Assembly (NCBI GenBank): GCA_937925815.1
Contig: CALAMQ010000035.1
Span: 24,932-88,931 of the forward strand
Source of the DNA: an uncultured Granulosicoccaceae bacterium
GTDB lineage: Bacteria; Pseudomonadota; Gammaproteobacteria; CALCKW01
Reading direction: 5' to 3'
DNA: 64,000 bases
Shown here: positions 34,645 through 43,617 of the stretch, one piece after another
Layout of the letters: each line of letters opens with the position of its first letter
Numbering within the stretch: the first letter of the stretch is position 1
Made by a program: the position numbers and the translations under genes
The notes under the pieces: generated by a model
Database searches by the model: none
What the model was told of the DNA's origin: nothing
The model's input: only the letters and a program-made list of their open reading frames with translations

Positions 34645-35133
34645 TCACGCCGGTTGCAAAATGAAGTGCGCGCTCAAGGTGGTGTCTTTGGCGCTCGCCA
34701 TGACCGGGCGCAGGAACACGGTCTTGAAGTCACCGCTGTCGTAGGCAAGGTGACCGTGCGCCTGACCAAAAGCGGGCACAATCTGCGGCATCTCCAAGCG
34801 AAACTCGCCGTCCTCGTCGCTGAGCGTGGCGCCGTGGCTGCGGGCATCGCTCTCATAGCCTTCGGTGGTGTGCGCCCAGATCTGGATACGCTGCCCAGCC
34901 AATGGCGCGCCATCCCCTGCCCGGCGCACGGTGCCGGTCATCCAAAAGCCACCGCCACCGATGCGCTCCACAACCGGCGCGCCGGGTTGGTAGTTGTTTG
35001 AGCCGCCGCGCATTGAGCGGGTCGCGGCGAAATCATCAGCCTCAGTGGCAACGGACAGACCGGCGAGACTGCTGGCGACAGCAACGCCACCCGCAGTGAT
35101 AAAGGCGCGGCGCGTGGGGTGATTTAGAGACAT
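34645..35133 (-). CDS. Tat-exported intradiol dioxygenase-fold protein
   Basis: 162 residues with a twin-arginine signal (NHPTRRAFITAGG) and an intradiol ring-cleavage-like beta-sandwich: WMTGTVRRAGDGAPLAGQRI, IQIWAHTTEGYESDARSHG, SDEDGEFRLEMPQIVPAF and AHGHLAY. His-x-His and one Tyr ligand can be aligned with catechol dioxygenases, but the second Tyr is not obvious (VPAFGQ), so catalysis is uncertain. A dedicated membrane cytochrome-like partner follows 4 bp later. ATG 35133 begins the Tat signal. Confidence 0.78.
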   Translation of the reverse strand: MSLNHPTRRAFITAGGVAVASSLAGLSVATEADDFAATRSMRGGSNNYQPGAPVVERIGGGGFWMTGTVRRAGDGAPLAGQRIQIWAHTTEGYESDARSHGATLSDEDGEFRLEMPQIVPAFGQAHGHLAYDSGDFKTVFLRPVMASAKDTTLSAHFILQPA

Positions 35134-35273
35134 AAACGTAAACCTCGTTGGGTCAATGGACTCCAGTGTCAGTGCGCGCGGCACCGCAACACAGCGGCAT
35201 GCCGACACCACTCTGACAGACCTCACCGGGCAATGTTCCACAGTGTTGGCGCGCCGCCTCAGCGGCAAGCGGG

Positions 35274-35726
35274 TTAACGCAGAATCGGTGGACGCCGCAT
35301 CGACACGCAATGCAGTCCCGGCTCATAGCCGTCGCGCTTAACCGCTACTGTCTCAAATCCAAAGCGCGCAAAAAAGGCCTCGGTGTGCTGAGTGGTATCA
35401 AGATGGACCGGCACACCACCAAAAGCCGACTGGATTGCGTCAAGTCGGTGCAACAGCAACTGCGTGCCGATGCCGCAGCGGTGGTGTTCGCGCGCGACCA
35501 TGCCCCAAGTCAGAGCCATCCGACCACCGAATTGTCCATAACCGCCACAAGCCACGAGGACACCCTCACGCAGAACCACAAAATAGCGCGATTGCGCCGT
35601 CTCATGATCCAGAAACTCAGTGAACTCCAACAATTCAGCGTCGGCAAAAAACGGCGTTTGGTTGCCCTTGAAAATCGCGAGACAACCGGCGCGATGCACC
35701 TTTTCATAAGGCAAGATTGACACGGG
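35274..35726 (-). CDS. GNAT family acetyltransferase
   Basis: About 150 residues. The acetyl-CoA fold is seen as YFVVLREGVLVACGGYGQ, MVAREHHRCGIGTQLLLHRL (Arg/Gln-x-x-Gly-x-Gly/Ala type pyrophosphate loop, here RCGIGT) and HTEAFFARFGFETVAV. Substrate unknown. The GTG at 35726 follows GAGGGGG and begins the domain; a GTG at 35759, overlapping the EamA gene end by 8 bp, is the alternative. It is probably co-transcribed with the EamA permease upstream. Confidence 0.85.
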   Translation of the reverse strand, partial: PVSILPYEKVHRAGCLAIFKGNQTPFFADAELLEFTEFLDHETAQSRYFVVLREGVLVACGGYGQFGGRMALTWGMVAREHHRCGIGTQLLLHRLDAIQSAFGGVPVHLDTTQHTEAFFARFGFETVAVKRDGYEPGLHCVSMRRPPILR

Positions 35727-35751
35727 AACAGCGCCCCCTCGTCCCGCTGAA

Positions 35752-36636
35752 TCAGCCACCAGAATTCTTAACGTGTTGATCGCGCCACATCATGTAGGTA
35801 CCCGAGAGCACGATCAACACAGCGCCGATCAGCATAAACACATCTGGCCGCTCGCCAAACACCCACACCCCAAGCAAGAACAAGAACACCACTCGCGAGT
35901 ACCGAAACGGCATCACAACCGACACCGCGGCCGTGCGCAGCGAGGCAATCAACAACATGTAGCCAAGTGCACCCAAAATAATCATCGGCAGCACAAGAGC
36001 CCAAGGGGTCTCCGGCGCAACCACGCTCTCCCCCCGCCAAAGTACCCAAGCGATCGCAAACGGAAGGGACGCTAACATGGTGAAGGTTGCCAAGCTGCTC
36101 GACGCCATATCAGGCGGCACCATACGGGTGGTGAGGTCCCGCACAGATAAGGCTACAAGCGCGAGCACGGCCCAAAGCACCGATGAATCAAACGACACGC
36201 CACCCGGCTGAACGATCAGCAAAACACCGATGAAGCCCGTGACAATACAAGTCCAACGCCGCCAACCCACTTTCTCTCCCAGAAAGAGAACCGCACCCAC
36301 AGCCGCGAGTATGGGGGTGGCTTGGGTGATTGCACCCACCGCAGAAATAGGGATTAATGCCAAGGCCGTCACCATTCCGACCATGCCGAGTACTTCACTG
36401 ATATAGCGCAACAACATCACGGGCAACAACGCCCTGGCGTCCAACAGACGCTGACCTTGCACAAGTGCCATGGTCGTGAAGACCACCGCAGCACCTCCGA
36501 TCAGATATGCCAGTATCTGCGCTGATGACAAGGCGCCAGACACCACCTTTACCAGGGAATCTGCAAGCGCAAAGGCCGCCATTGAGAGGACCATAAACAT
36601 GATGCCTCGGGCACTGGAATCCATAGGTGTTGCCAT
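35752..36636 (-). CDS. EamA/DMT superfamily permease
   Basis: 294 residues with ten predicted helices arranged as two EamA repeats (first repeat from FMVLSMAAFALADSLVKV, second from VLWAVLALVALSVRDLTTR). Members export or import amino acids, nucleotides or other metabolites; nothing here fixes the substrate. The end overlaps the acetyltransferase region, and it is divergent from the ion channel gene across about 256 bp that holds no other recognisable gene. Confidence 0.9.
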   Translation of the reverse strand: MATPMDSSARGIMFMVLSMAAFALADSLVKVVSGALSSAQILAYLIGGAAVVFTTMALVQGQRLLDARALLPVMLLRYISEVLGMVGMVTALALIPISAVGAITQATPILAAVGAVLFLGEKVGWRRWTCIVTGFIGVLLIVQPGGVSFDSSVLWAVLALVALSVRDLTTRMVPPDMASSSLATFTMLASLPFAIAWVLWRGESVVAPETPWALVLPMIILGALGYMLLIASLRTAAVSVVMPFRYSRVVFLFLLGVWVFGERPDVFMLIGAVLIVLSGTYMMWRDQHVKNSGG

Positions 36637-36892
36637 CCAAAGTCAGGGGGAAAAGGCGTTGGCAAACGGATTGTCGGATCGCCCGCGCTGGCTGCGCGCC
36701 CAGCGCCAGGATACCGCCGGGCCAGAGTCGCAGTGCAATGCGCGAAGACTATACTCCGTCCACGCGCGCTGACACAGCTCCAGTTGCCAGGCGCACAGCG
36801 CGCCCGACGCAGATCCTCGATACGGCGTGCCAGCAGAGGTGGTACGGCCACTGCAACGAAAAACCACATTATCCACGCATTGCCAGCACCGC

Positions 36893-37702
36893 ATGACCCT
36901 GACCGACAGACTGCAAGCCATCGCCAATAACCGCGTGTTCGAATGGACGGCGGTGAGCGTCATCATCGCCTCGGCCCTGCTGCTCGGCGCCAAGACCTTT
37001 GAGCTGCAATCGAGCACCCAGACACTGATCGAGATATTCGACTGGGGTATCACGGTGTTCTTCGTGTGCGAGATTGGATTGCGGTTCGCCGCCGCCCCGG
37101 ACAAGCGCAAGTTCTTCTCAAACGGCTGGAACCTCTTCGATACCGTGATCGTCGCGGTCAGTCTGATTCCCGGTGGCGAAGGGGATCAGGTGCTGGTGGC
37201 GCGTTTGATCCGGGTGTTTCGCGTGCTGCGCATGGTCTCGATCATTCCAGAGCTGCGCGTTTTGCTCAATTCGCTGATCAAAGCGCTGCCGCAGCTCGCC
37301 TACGTGCTGCTGCTGATGTTCATCATTTTCTATATCTACGCCGCCATTGGCAGCACCTTGTTTGAGCACATCAACCCCGTGCTCTGGGGTGACATCGCCG
37401 TGGCGCTGCTGACGTTGTTTCGGGTGATGACCTTCGAGGACTGGACGGACGTCATGTACGAAACCCAGGCAGTCTATCCGCTGAGCTGGATCTTTTACCT
37501 GAGCTTTATTTTCTTCACCGCGTTTGCCTTTTTGAACATGGTTATCGGCATCGTGGTGAACGTGCTCGACCAAGAACAATCACGCGCCAAGGCGGAGGCT
37601 GATCGGCTCGCCGGGATCGAGCCTGATATCGACAACCGCGCCTTGATGGAAGAGATCAAGACGCTGCGTGCGGAGGTCGCCAAGCTGCACGCTAAACAAT
37701 AA
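36893..37702 (+). CDS. voltage-gated cation channel (BacNav-like) with FEDWTD filter
   Basis: A single six-helix channel subunit of 269 residues that should form tetramers. S4 carries Arg104, Arg107, Arg110 and Arg113 (RLIRVFRVLR). The pore loop LLTLFRVMTFEDWTDVMYE gives filter residues Phe181-Glu-Asp-Trp-Thr-Asp186, where NaChBac and NavAb have Leu-Glu-Ser-Trp. A C-terminal heptad coiled coil (NRALMEEIKTLRAEVAKL) matches BacNav tails. Extra acidic residues at filter positions +1 and +4 resemble the engineered calcium-selective CavAb, so Ca2+ conduction is possible. ATG 36893 begins the protein; the open frame further upstream is not conserved. Confidence 0.9.
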   Translation: MTLTDRLQAIANNRVFEWTAVSVIIASALLLGAKTFELQSSTQTLIEIFDWGITVFFVCEIGLRFAAAPDKRKFFSNGWNLFDTVIVAVSLIPGGEGDQVLVARLIRVFRVLRMVSIIPELRVLLNSLIKALPQLAYVLLLMFIIFYIYAAIGSTLFEHINPVLWGDIAVALLTLFRVMTFEDWTDVMYETQAVYPLSWIFYLSFIFFTAFAFLNMVIGIVVNVLDQEQSRAKAEADRLAGIEPDIDNRALMEEIKTLRAEVAKLHAKQ

Positions 37703-37738
37703 AAACGCGCTCCGCCTGCGCATGGCAGAGCGCGCGTT
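37702..37738 (+). terminator. probable terminator after the channel gene
   Basis: AACGCGCTC pairs with GAGCGCG-(CG)-TT across a structured loop, starting right at the channel stop codon. The T-tract is short, but the A-run on the other side makes it a possible bidirectional terminator between the convergent channel and lectin-like genes. Confidence 0.5.
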
Positions 37739-37756
37739 ATTGAACTGATCAACCGA

Positions 37757-38305
37757 TCAAAGCGTGAACAGCATCCAGACTTGATAAGCGCTGTTCTCAT
37801 CGCTGCAAGGCTGCAGAGACAGCGGACGCATCACGTGAACCGGTGTCGCGCCACGTCCCTCTTTTTTCTCAGTGGCGCTGGTTGTGATGCACAAGTCGCC
37901 AACGGCCGTGGCAACCAGATTGCCGTTGTCTTGCAGCATAAACTGCTGAAGCTCGCTGCCGTCGCACGCGGCGAGTTCAATTGACGCGCCGGCGTCGAGT
38001 GCGGTTGCCGCCATGCACACATCAAAATACGGAATTTTAAAGGTGCCCTGCTCCAGCAGCGCCACATCAAAGCTCTGGTCTACCAACAATTCACCTGAGT
38101 AGTCATAACAGGTGTGGGCCTGCAAGCCACGATCAAGCGGCGCGTTCTCACCACGGCCGCCAGCGATATCGAGGCAGTAGCCGCGGCTCTCGTCAATGTT
38201 ATCAACAAGACGCACTTCGGCAACGTCGCTTGCGGCATGAACAGGTGCAAGGGAACAGGCCAATGCGGCAGCGGCGAACACGCTGGTCCAAACTGATTTC
38301 TTCAT
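37757..38305 (-). CDS. secreted ricin-type lectin-like protein
   Basis: 182 residues with a clear signal peptide ending VHA. The mature part has repeated segments with paired Cys and Gln-x-Phe/Trp endings (GYCLDIAGGRGENAPLD, VCMAATALDAGASIELAACD, LQQFMLQDNGNL, YQVWMLF), reminiscent of the beta-trefoil of ricin B/CBM13. The Gln-x-Trp signature is only partly kept, so sugar binding is uncertain. Convergent with the channel gene. Confidence 0.75.
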   Translation of the reverse strand: MKKSVWTSVFAAAALACSLAPVHAASDVAEVRLVDNIDESRGYCLDIAGGRGENAPLDRGLQAHTCYDYSGELLVDQSFDVALLEQGTFKIPYFDVCMAATALDAGASIELAACDGSELQQFMLQDNGNLVATAVGDLCITTSATEKKEGRGATPVHVMRPLSLQPCSDENSAYQVWMLFTL

Positions 38306-38490
38306 AGTCTTGTCCTGTAATCATCGATACTGGGCAGCTCCCTGTCTAAACAACCGACCCTGAGCCAGTTCGCCGCCGCGGGCCGCCTAGAATATCACAA
38401 GCCGATTTGCCCTCTCATTGTGCAAACGGGTCATTCGACGCCCCAAGGACCTAGCAGAAGTTAGCCTTGTTGTTGCCGCAATACGCCATA

Positions 38491-39069
38491 ATGCGGGACA
38501 TCCCTTCCTCTTCGTGCCGCGCGGTGTTCAGATTTTTCATCAGCTCAGTGATCGTGCAAGGCCTGGCGCTGGCTGCGGCCAACGCCGCATTTTTCTCCCC
38601 GGCGGAGAACGTGTGGTGGGTCGTGAGCATTGGCCTGCTCATCATCGCCTTGGTTCACGCTTCCTGGCTCGCGCTTGCTTCCGATCTACGGCACCGTGAT
38701 CACATCGGCAAGCTCAAAGACGAGTTCGCGCTTGAACGCGAGAAATTGCGCAACTCGGCGGAGAAGGAAAAACACTATTTGGTTGCCGAGACGCAGCGGC
38801 GCATCAGCCGCGAGGCCGCAGCGCAAACCGCACGCGCCAACTTCCGCGCGGGCAGTCTCGCCGCTGCAGCCGTTGCCATCGGCGCACTGATGATGATGGC
38901 GCAGCTTTTCACTCTGGGCTGGGTGGCCATCGGCACCGCCGGAGGCGGTGTTGCAGGTTACCTACTCAGACGCCGACACGAGCGCGTGCAACAAGAGGCC
39001 GTTGTCGCCGCCAAACAAACAGCGGTGGTGGTTGAAGGCACCCTGCTTGAATCCAAGGACACCAGCTGA
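38491..39069 (+). CDS. membrane protein with central coiled coil, unknown function
   Basis: About 192 residues. Two N-terminal hydrophobic segments are followed by a charged coil (HIGKLKDEFALEREKLRNSA, AEKEKHYLVAETQRRISREA), another hydrophobic segment with Gly-rich ending (GWVAIGTAGGGVAGYLLRRR) and a short hydrophilic tail. I do not recognise a family. Start is uncertain: ATG 38491 is preferred over TTG 38467. It ends on the A of the GTPase ATG (TGATG overlap), so it is co-transcribed with the ribosome biogenesis GTPase. Confidence 0.65.
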   Translation: MRDIPSSSCRAVFRFFISSVIVQGLALAAANAAFFSPAENVWWVVSIGLLIIALVHASWLALASDLRHRDHIGKLKDEFALEREKLRNSAEKEKHYLVAETQRRISREAAAQTARANFRAGSLAAAAVAIGALMMMAQLFTLGWVAIGTAGGGVAGYLLRRRHERVQQEAVVAAKQTAVVVEGTLLESKDTS

Positions 39070-40007
39070 TGGCCATTCAATGGTACCCCGGCCACATGCA
39101 CAAGGCGCGCAAACAGCTGGCTGAGGTTTTGCCAAAAATTGACGTATTGGTAGAGCTGCGCGATGCGCGCATCCCAGCGAGCAGCAGCAACCCCAATCTG
39201 ATTGAACTGCGCGGGGACAAACCGGCGCTTATTGTGCTAACCAAAACCGACCTCGCCGATCCAGAGCTCACCGACACCTGGCGATCAAAACTCGAAGCCG
39301 CAGGCGAGTCGGTGTTGTTGATCGGCAACGACACCCGCGCCAACGCCGACACATTGCCAGAACGCGTGCGCGCCCTGCTTGGCGGTCGCCGCCAGGACAT
39401 CCCGGTGACGATTGCCATCGTCGGCATTCCGAATGTGGGTAAATCCACGCTGATCAACCAACTCGCCGGCCGCCAGATCGCGCGTACTGGCGACGAGCCC
39501 GCTGTGACCCAGAGTCAGCAGCGGGTGAGCCTCAACCCTGGCCTGTCGCTGATCGATACACCGGGGTTGCTCTGGGGCAACATCGACAACCACGCGAGCG
39601 GCTACCGCCTGGCGGCCACTGGCGCGATCAAAAACACCGCGATTGATCACGCCGACGTCGCGTTGTTCGTGATCGAGGCACTCGACGCCCTCTATCCGGG
39701 ACGCCTCGCCAAGCGCTACAACCTCAACGGCACCGACGCGACAGGCTCGATGCTCACACCGATCGAGACACTCGAGGCCGTCGGCGCCCGCCGCGGCTGC
39801 CTGGTGCGCGGCGGCACGGTCCACCTCGAGCGCGCCGCGAGCGCACTATTAACCGATTTGCGCAGCGGTCAGCTCGACCGCTATACCCTCGAAACACCGG
39901 ACATGCTTGAAGCCGAGCACATCATCACACTGGAACGCAACGCCGAGCGCGAAGCCAAAAAAGCGGCCCGACTGGCGCTACGCAAAGGCAAACGCCGCCA
40001 TTCCTGA
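39069..40007 (+). CDS. ribosome biogenesis GTPase RbgA/YlqF-type
   Basis: Circularly permuted GTPase of 312 residues: the G4 motif TKTDLAD precedes G1 GIPNVGKSTLI and G3 DTPGLLW. The opening AIQWYPGHMHKARKQL is the family signature. Members assist late 50S subunit assembly. The start overlaps the preceding membrane protein stop by one base. The C-terminal basic tail (KKAARLALRKGKRRHS) suits RNA binding. Confidence 0.93.
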   Translation: MAIQWYPGHMHKARKQLAEVLPKIDVLVELRDARIPASSSNPNLIELRGDKPALIVLTKTDLADPELTDTWRSKLEAAGESVLLIGNDTRANADTLPERVRALLGGRRQDIPVTIAIVGIPNVGKSTLINQLAGRQIARTGDEPAVTQSQQRVSLNPGLSLIDTPGLLWGNIDNHASGYRLAATGAIKNTAIDHADVALFVIEALDALYPGRLAKRYNLNGTDATGSMLTPIETLEAVGARRGCLVRGGTVHLERAASALLTDLRSGQLDRYTLETPDMLEAEHIITLERNAEREAKKAARLALRKGKRRHS

Positions 40008-40031
40008 TCGGACCCGGAGACTCTCCACCGC

Positions 40032-41240
40032 ATGAGCCGCCTTGAGGACACCGTCAGACTCTACCCGGCCCTGCGCGCAGCGAATGGCTTTCTCGCGTGG
40101 ATACCGGTGTTTTTCCTGTATCTGTCCTTGCACTGGTCGCTCGATGCCGTGCTCACATTATCGGGCTTGTATTACATCACGGTGTTCGTTCTGGAAGTGC
40201 CGTCGGGCTATCTGTCTGACCGTCTCGGTCGCAAGCCGACGCTCTTGTTCGGGGCGGGCTTTGCTTTATTGGCAGCCATGCTTTTTTTACTCGCCACCGA
40301 TTGGTGGGTGTTTGTCGCAGCCAACATGGCGCTGGCCGCGAGCATTGCCATGCAATCAGGCAGCGACACCGCGCTGCACTACGACGCACTCAAGTCGCTC
40401 GGACGCGAGCACGAGTACCAAGCGCGTGAAGCCAGAGCCGAGAGTTGGGGCATGATTTCCCTGGCAACGGCCTGTCTGCTTGGCGGTGTGTTGGGTTCAC
40501 TCGATTTACGGCTCGCCTATGGATTATCGGCATGCGGTGCGTTGGTCGCGATCATGCTGCTGCTGCGCATGCAGGAGCCGCCGGTCTCCGACACCACGAC
40601 ACCGGCCTTCTTCACCACGCTCAGGCTCTGCGTCCTCAAACTGCGCGACCCATTTCTCGCTTGGTTGTTTGCCGCGATGATCGAGCTCTACGCGCTAGCC
40701 CACATTGTCTACGAACTCTACCAACCCTTCACCACCGCTATGACCGATGCGTTCGCGCTTCCACTACCAGCACCTGCGCTCTCCGGGCTGATCATCGGCG
40801 TCTCGATGTTCGGCGGTGCGCTCGCAGCACAGCTCAGCGTCACCTGGCGCGCCGCACTCGGCCTCTTTGGTCTGATCGCGGTTGCCGCCGTTTTGCAGGC
40901 GGGCGTTGCGCTGGCGTTGGCCGTGGGCGGTGGCGTGGTCGGGCTGGTGTTGGTGACGCTGCGCAATTTTCCGATGTCGCTGCTGCACGCACCGGTCAAC
41001 GACGCCATCGCGCCGCGCATCAGCAGTGATCAACGCGCCACCTTTCTCTCGCTGTTGAGCCTGCTTGAACGGCTGGTATTCGCGTTGCTGTTGTTCGCGC
41101 TCAGCGCGCTTTTTGCGGGCGGCGATGCGGCGACAGCCGAGACGGTTAAACCCCTGCTGTTTGCAACACTCGCACTTGCAACAGTGTGCGCCGTTGCGTT
41201 GGCCTGGGCTGTGCCAGCCGCGCGTCGCGCACTGGCCTAA
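40032..41240 (+). CDS. major facilitator superfamily permease
   Basis: 402 residues with about 12 hydrophobic helices. The loop 2-3 motif appears as SGYLSDRLGRKPTLLFG, the standard MFS signature (Gly-x3-Asp-Arg-x-Gly-Arg). GSDTALHYDALKSLGREHEY is typical of a subgroup of unknown substrate. Starts 24 bp after the GTPase gene. No regulator nearby. Confidence 0.88.
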   Translation: MSRLEDTVRLYPALRAANGFLAWIPVFFLYLSLHWSLDAVLTLSGLYYITVFVLEVPSGYLSDRLGRKPTLLFGAGFALLAAMLFLLATDWWVFVAANMALAASIAMQSGSDTALHYDALKSLGREHEYQAREARAESWGMISLATACLLGGVLGSLDLRLAYGLSACGALVAIMLLLRMQEPPVSDTTTPAFFTTLRLCVLKLRDPFLAWLFAAMIELYALAHIVYELYQPFTTAMTDAFALPLPAPALSGLIIGVSMFGGALAAQLSVTWRAALGLFGLIAVAAVLQAGVALALAVGGGVVGLVLVTLRNFPMSLLHAPVNDAIAPRISSDQRATFLSLLSLLERLVFALLLFALSALFAGGDAATAETVKPLLFATLALATVCAVALAWAVPAARRALA

Positions 41241-41276
41241 CCTAAGCTCGGCCCACACATTCGCGAAAATTGCGCG

Positions 41277-41672
41277 CTACGCCACCAAGCTAGGCTCAAT
41301 CAAATCCCAACGGTTGCCGTAGAGGTCCTCGAAGACCGCAACGGTTCCGTAGGGTTCTTCTCGTGGCGCTTCCACAAAATGCACACCGTTCGCCTCAAAG
41401 CGTACATGGTCTCGCCAAAAATCATCGGTTTGGAGGAACAGGAACACGCGCCCACCGGTCTGTTTGCCAACCGCGGCACGCTGTGAGTCTCCACTGGCCT
41501 GAGCGAGCAACAATGCCACCCCGCCCCCGGTGGGCGCGACGCGAACCCAGCGTTTACCGTCGCCAAGATCCGTGTCTTCGAGCAAGCTGAAACCCACGCG
41601 CTGGGTGTACCAGTCGATGGCGGCGTCGTAGTCATCGACCACTAGGGTGACGGCGCTGATGATTGATGACAT
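41277..41672 (-). CDS. VOC family (glyoxalase-like) protein
   Basis: 131 residues with the beta-alpha-beta-beta-beta repeats of the vicinal oxygen chelate fold (SAVTLVVDDYDAAIDWYT, GFSLLEDTDLGDGKRWVR, YGTVAVFEDLYGNRWDLIEP). Candidate metal ligands are His near DHVRFEANGVHF and the final Glu of VFEDLYGN. No specific reaction can be assigned. It is convergent with the MFS gene. Confidence 0.87.
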   Translation of the reverse strand: MSSIISAVTLVVDDYDAAIDWYTQRVGFSLLEDTDLGDGKRWVRVAPTGGGVALLLAQASGDSQRAAVGKQTGGRVFLFLQTDDFWRDHVRFEANGVHFVEAPREEPYGTVAVFEDLYGNRWDLIEPSLVA

Positions 41673-41720
41673 CGGGTGGCGTTCTCACGGGGCGGCCTTC
41701 GTTCATTCACACGATGCCAC

Positions 41721-41750
41721 AGAAAAAGCCCGCGAGTCGCGGGCTTTCTC
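41721..41750 (-). terminator. intrinsic terminator after the L,D-transpeptidase gene
   Basis: On the minus strand AAAGCCCGCGA pairs with TCGCGGGCTTT and is followed by T residues; on the plus strand GGGCTTTCTC follows the same stem. It ends the minus-strand transcript from the gene at 41818-43392. Confidence 0.85.
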
Positions 41751-41817
41751 CGGGGGTTGTGTTGGGGGCGGTCGAGACGCAGCGTCACGCTGCGCCGGCC
41801 ACCGGCTGAGGCAAGCC

Positions 41818-43392
41818 TCAGCCCTGCTTGCGCTCGAGTTGCGCGATCAGCTTGCCGTCGCGGCCGTAGACGTCGTTGTAAAAATGCACGCTGCCGTCAC
41901 TCGCCACATCTGCCGTGAGGTAGACCGTGCGCACCGGCACCTTGTTTTCAAGGTTGATGCGCTGGGTCTTGTTGTGTGCGTCAATGGCATCGACCGAGTC
42001 AGCGCTGTAGCCCTCTTGCTCGAGGATCACGCGGGCCAGTTCCAGCGGCTTAGCAAGGCGCACGCAGCCTGAGGAGAAGGCGCGTTGGACACGCTCGAAG
42101 AGGTGGCGTGAATTGGTGTCGTGGAGGTAGACGCTGTGGCGGTTGGGGAAGAGAAATTTCACCTCACCGAGTGCGTTGTTGGGCCCTGGCAGCTGGCGAA
42201 AGCGCAGGTTTTGCTGGGCCGTGGCCACCACATTCTTCCAGTTGTTGGCGCTCATGTTGACCGGACGACCCTTGCCGTCGAGCACTTGGAAACCGCGTGA
42301 ACGGATGTAGTTTGGCTTGTTCTTGACCTTGGGCAAGATGTAGTCGCGTGCGATCCGGCGCGGCACCCACCAGCTGGGGTTCATGACGACGGTGTTGATC
42401 GCACTCTCGACCAGCGGAGTCTTGCGGCCATCGCGGCCAACGATCACATCGCTCGCCCAGACCGTCTCACCGTTTCGCACGTACTCGGCTTTAAACGCTG
42501 GGATGTTAACCGTCACACCGTCACGGTTGGCCAGCATGGGGTTGTCACGCATGCGCTGCAGATTGACTTCCAGCGTCGCGATACGGCGGTAGACACTGAC
42601 GTTCATCGCCGAGATCGTCTTGCCGTCGAGTTCGCCGGTCACGGGCAGTTGATGCCGTGTCTGAAAACGCTTGAGCGCAAACTCGAGATTGCTGCTTGCG
42701 ACCCGCGCACTGGCAATGGTGCTGCCGCGCCAATCGCCGGAGGCCATCAGACGGTTCTGCAGCGCGTTGTAAAGTGACTGGTTGTAGGTGGCATCGACCG
42801 CAGTGACGGTCTCGTCTTTAGCAAGCTTGAGGTTGATTGGACTCCATCCGCCGTTGGCAGCCACGCGGTTATAGCGCGCCAAAGCCCGCTTCAGGCCGGC
42901 TTCAGGACCGAGCGGCGCGAGCGATGCGGCCAAGAACTGGTCCAGTGTTTCGGCCTGAATCGCGGCCACCAGTGATTCGGCCGAAGCCTGAGGCGAATCT
43001 GATTGATGACCGTGGCGGCCTAAAAACGCCTCCACTAAAGCGGTCAGCGTGGTGTCAATAACGCCTTGATCAGGCTGTGCCGAGAGTGCCTCGAGATTGC
43101 TGATGAGATCGAGGTCGTTGCGAAGCTGTGCTTCAAAAACCAGATGGCCCATCGACAGATCGTGCCACAGGCGCTGTCCACCGCTGATCAGTTGCGTGTG
43201 ATCAACAAAGGCCGCCTTGCTGCCGTCTTGGGCATCAATTTCGATCAGGTCAACCGCGGGCGCGCTGAGGGCAGGATCATCAATCGACGCGTGGCTCAGG
43301 CCCGGCAAGCTGATGGCAACCGCCGTGGCAATGGCGAGTGCACTTAACGTCATGCGAGCGGTGCGAACGGCTTTATTGTTGTTGTTTTTCAC
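41818..43392 (-). CDS. L,D-transpeptidase of YcbB/LdtD type
   Basis: 524 residues: N-terminal signal/anchor (MTLSALAIATAVAISL region), a scaffold with an inserted peptidoglycan-binding motif (LEFALKRFQTRHQLPVTG), and the YkuD catalytic domain with VYLHDTNSRHLF and the SSGCVRLAKP box holding the catalytic Cys. The enzyme makes 3-3 cross-links. The GTG at 43392 has GAGGAA 7 nt upstream; a longer frame from 43461 is unsupported. The ribosome site lies in a hairpin (see 43390-43419). Confidence 0.88.
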   Translation of the reverse strand: MKNNNNKAVRTARMTLSALAIATAVAISLPGLSHASIDDPALSAPAVDLIEIDAQDGSKAAFVDHTQLISGGQRLWHDLSMGHLVFEAQLRNDLDLISNLEALSAQPDQGVIDTTLTALVEAFLGRHGHQSDSPQASAESLVAAIQAETLDQFLAASLAPLGPEAGLKRALARYNRVAANGGWSPINLKLAKDETVTAVDATYNQSLYNALQNRLMASGDWRGSTIASARVASSNLEFALKRFQTRHQLPVTGELDGKTISAMNVSVYRRIATLEVNLQRMRDNPMLANRDGVTVNIPAFKAEYVRNGETVWASDVIVGRDGRKTPLVESAINTVVMNPSWWVPRRIARDYILPKVKNKPNYIRSRGFQVLDGKGRPVNMSANNWKNVVATAQQNLRFRQLPGPNNALGEVKFLFPNRHSVYLHDTNSRHLFERVQRAFSSGCVRLAKPLELARVILEQEGYSADSVDAIDAHNKTQRINLENKVPVRTVYLTADVASDGSVHFYNDVYGRDGKLIAQLERKQG

Positions 43393-43419
43393 GACACATT
43401 CCTCGTTGCTGGTGAGGAA
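43390..43419 (-). promoter_or_regulatory. ribosome-site hairpin before the L,D-transpeptidase
   Basis: On the minus strand TTCCTC pairs with the Shine-Dalgarno-like GAGGAA, separated by 9 nt, and the GTG follows 6 nt later. The structure would hide the ribosome site, so translation could be conditional. The 225 bp from 43393 to 43617 hold no other gene I can see. Confidence 0.4.
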
Positions 43420-43617
43420 AATGTATCGATAGCGTAACAGTCGCTTTGCGAACCGCGTCACACTTCTCAGCGCTTAGCGTGATTGGCGTCTCATTGGCGG
43501 CCACAGTGAGACGTGGGTCACAAAATCTACACAGAAATCCAACAAAACCGCGACACGATCCCTATATGAACCGCCAAAAACGCGCACTGTTTCAATTTTA
43601 AAACAAGAAACCAGGGA

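Noticed and set aside
34132..35001. 289-residue open frame on the + strand
   Set aside because: Antisense to the cytochrome-like and dioxygenase-fold genes, with low-complexity Ala/Thr/Ser content and no domain; a product of GC-rich codon bias.
36643..37110. 155-residue minus-strand frame before the channel gene
   Set aside because: Overlaps the channel's coding start and shows no conserved segment; the channel reading is decisive.
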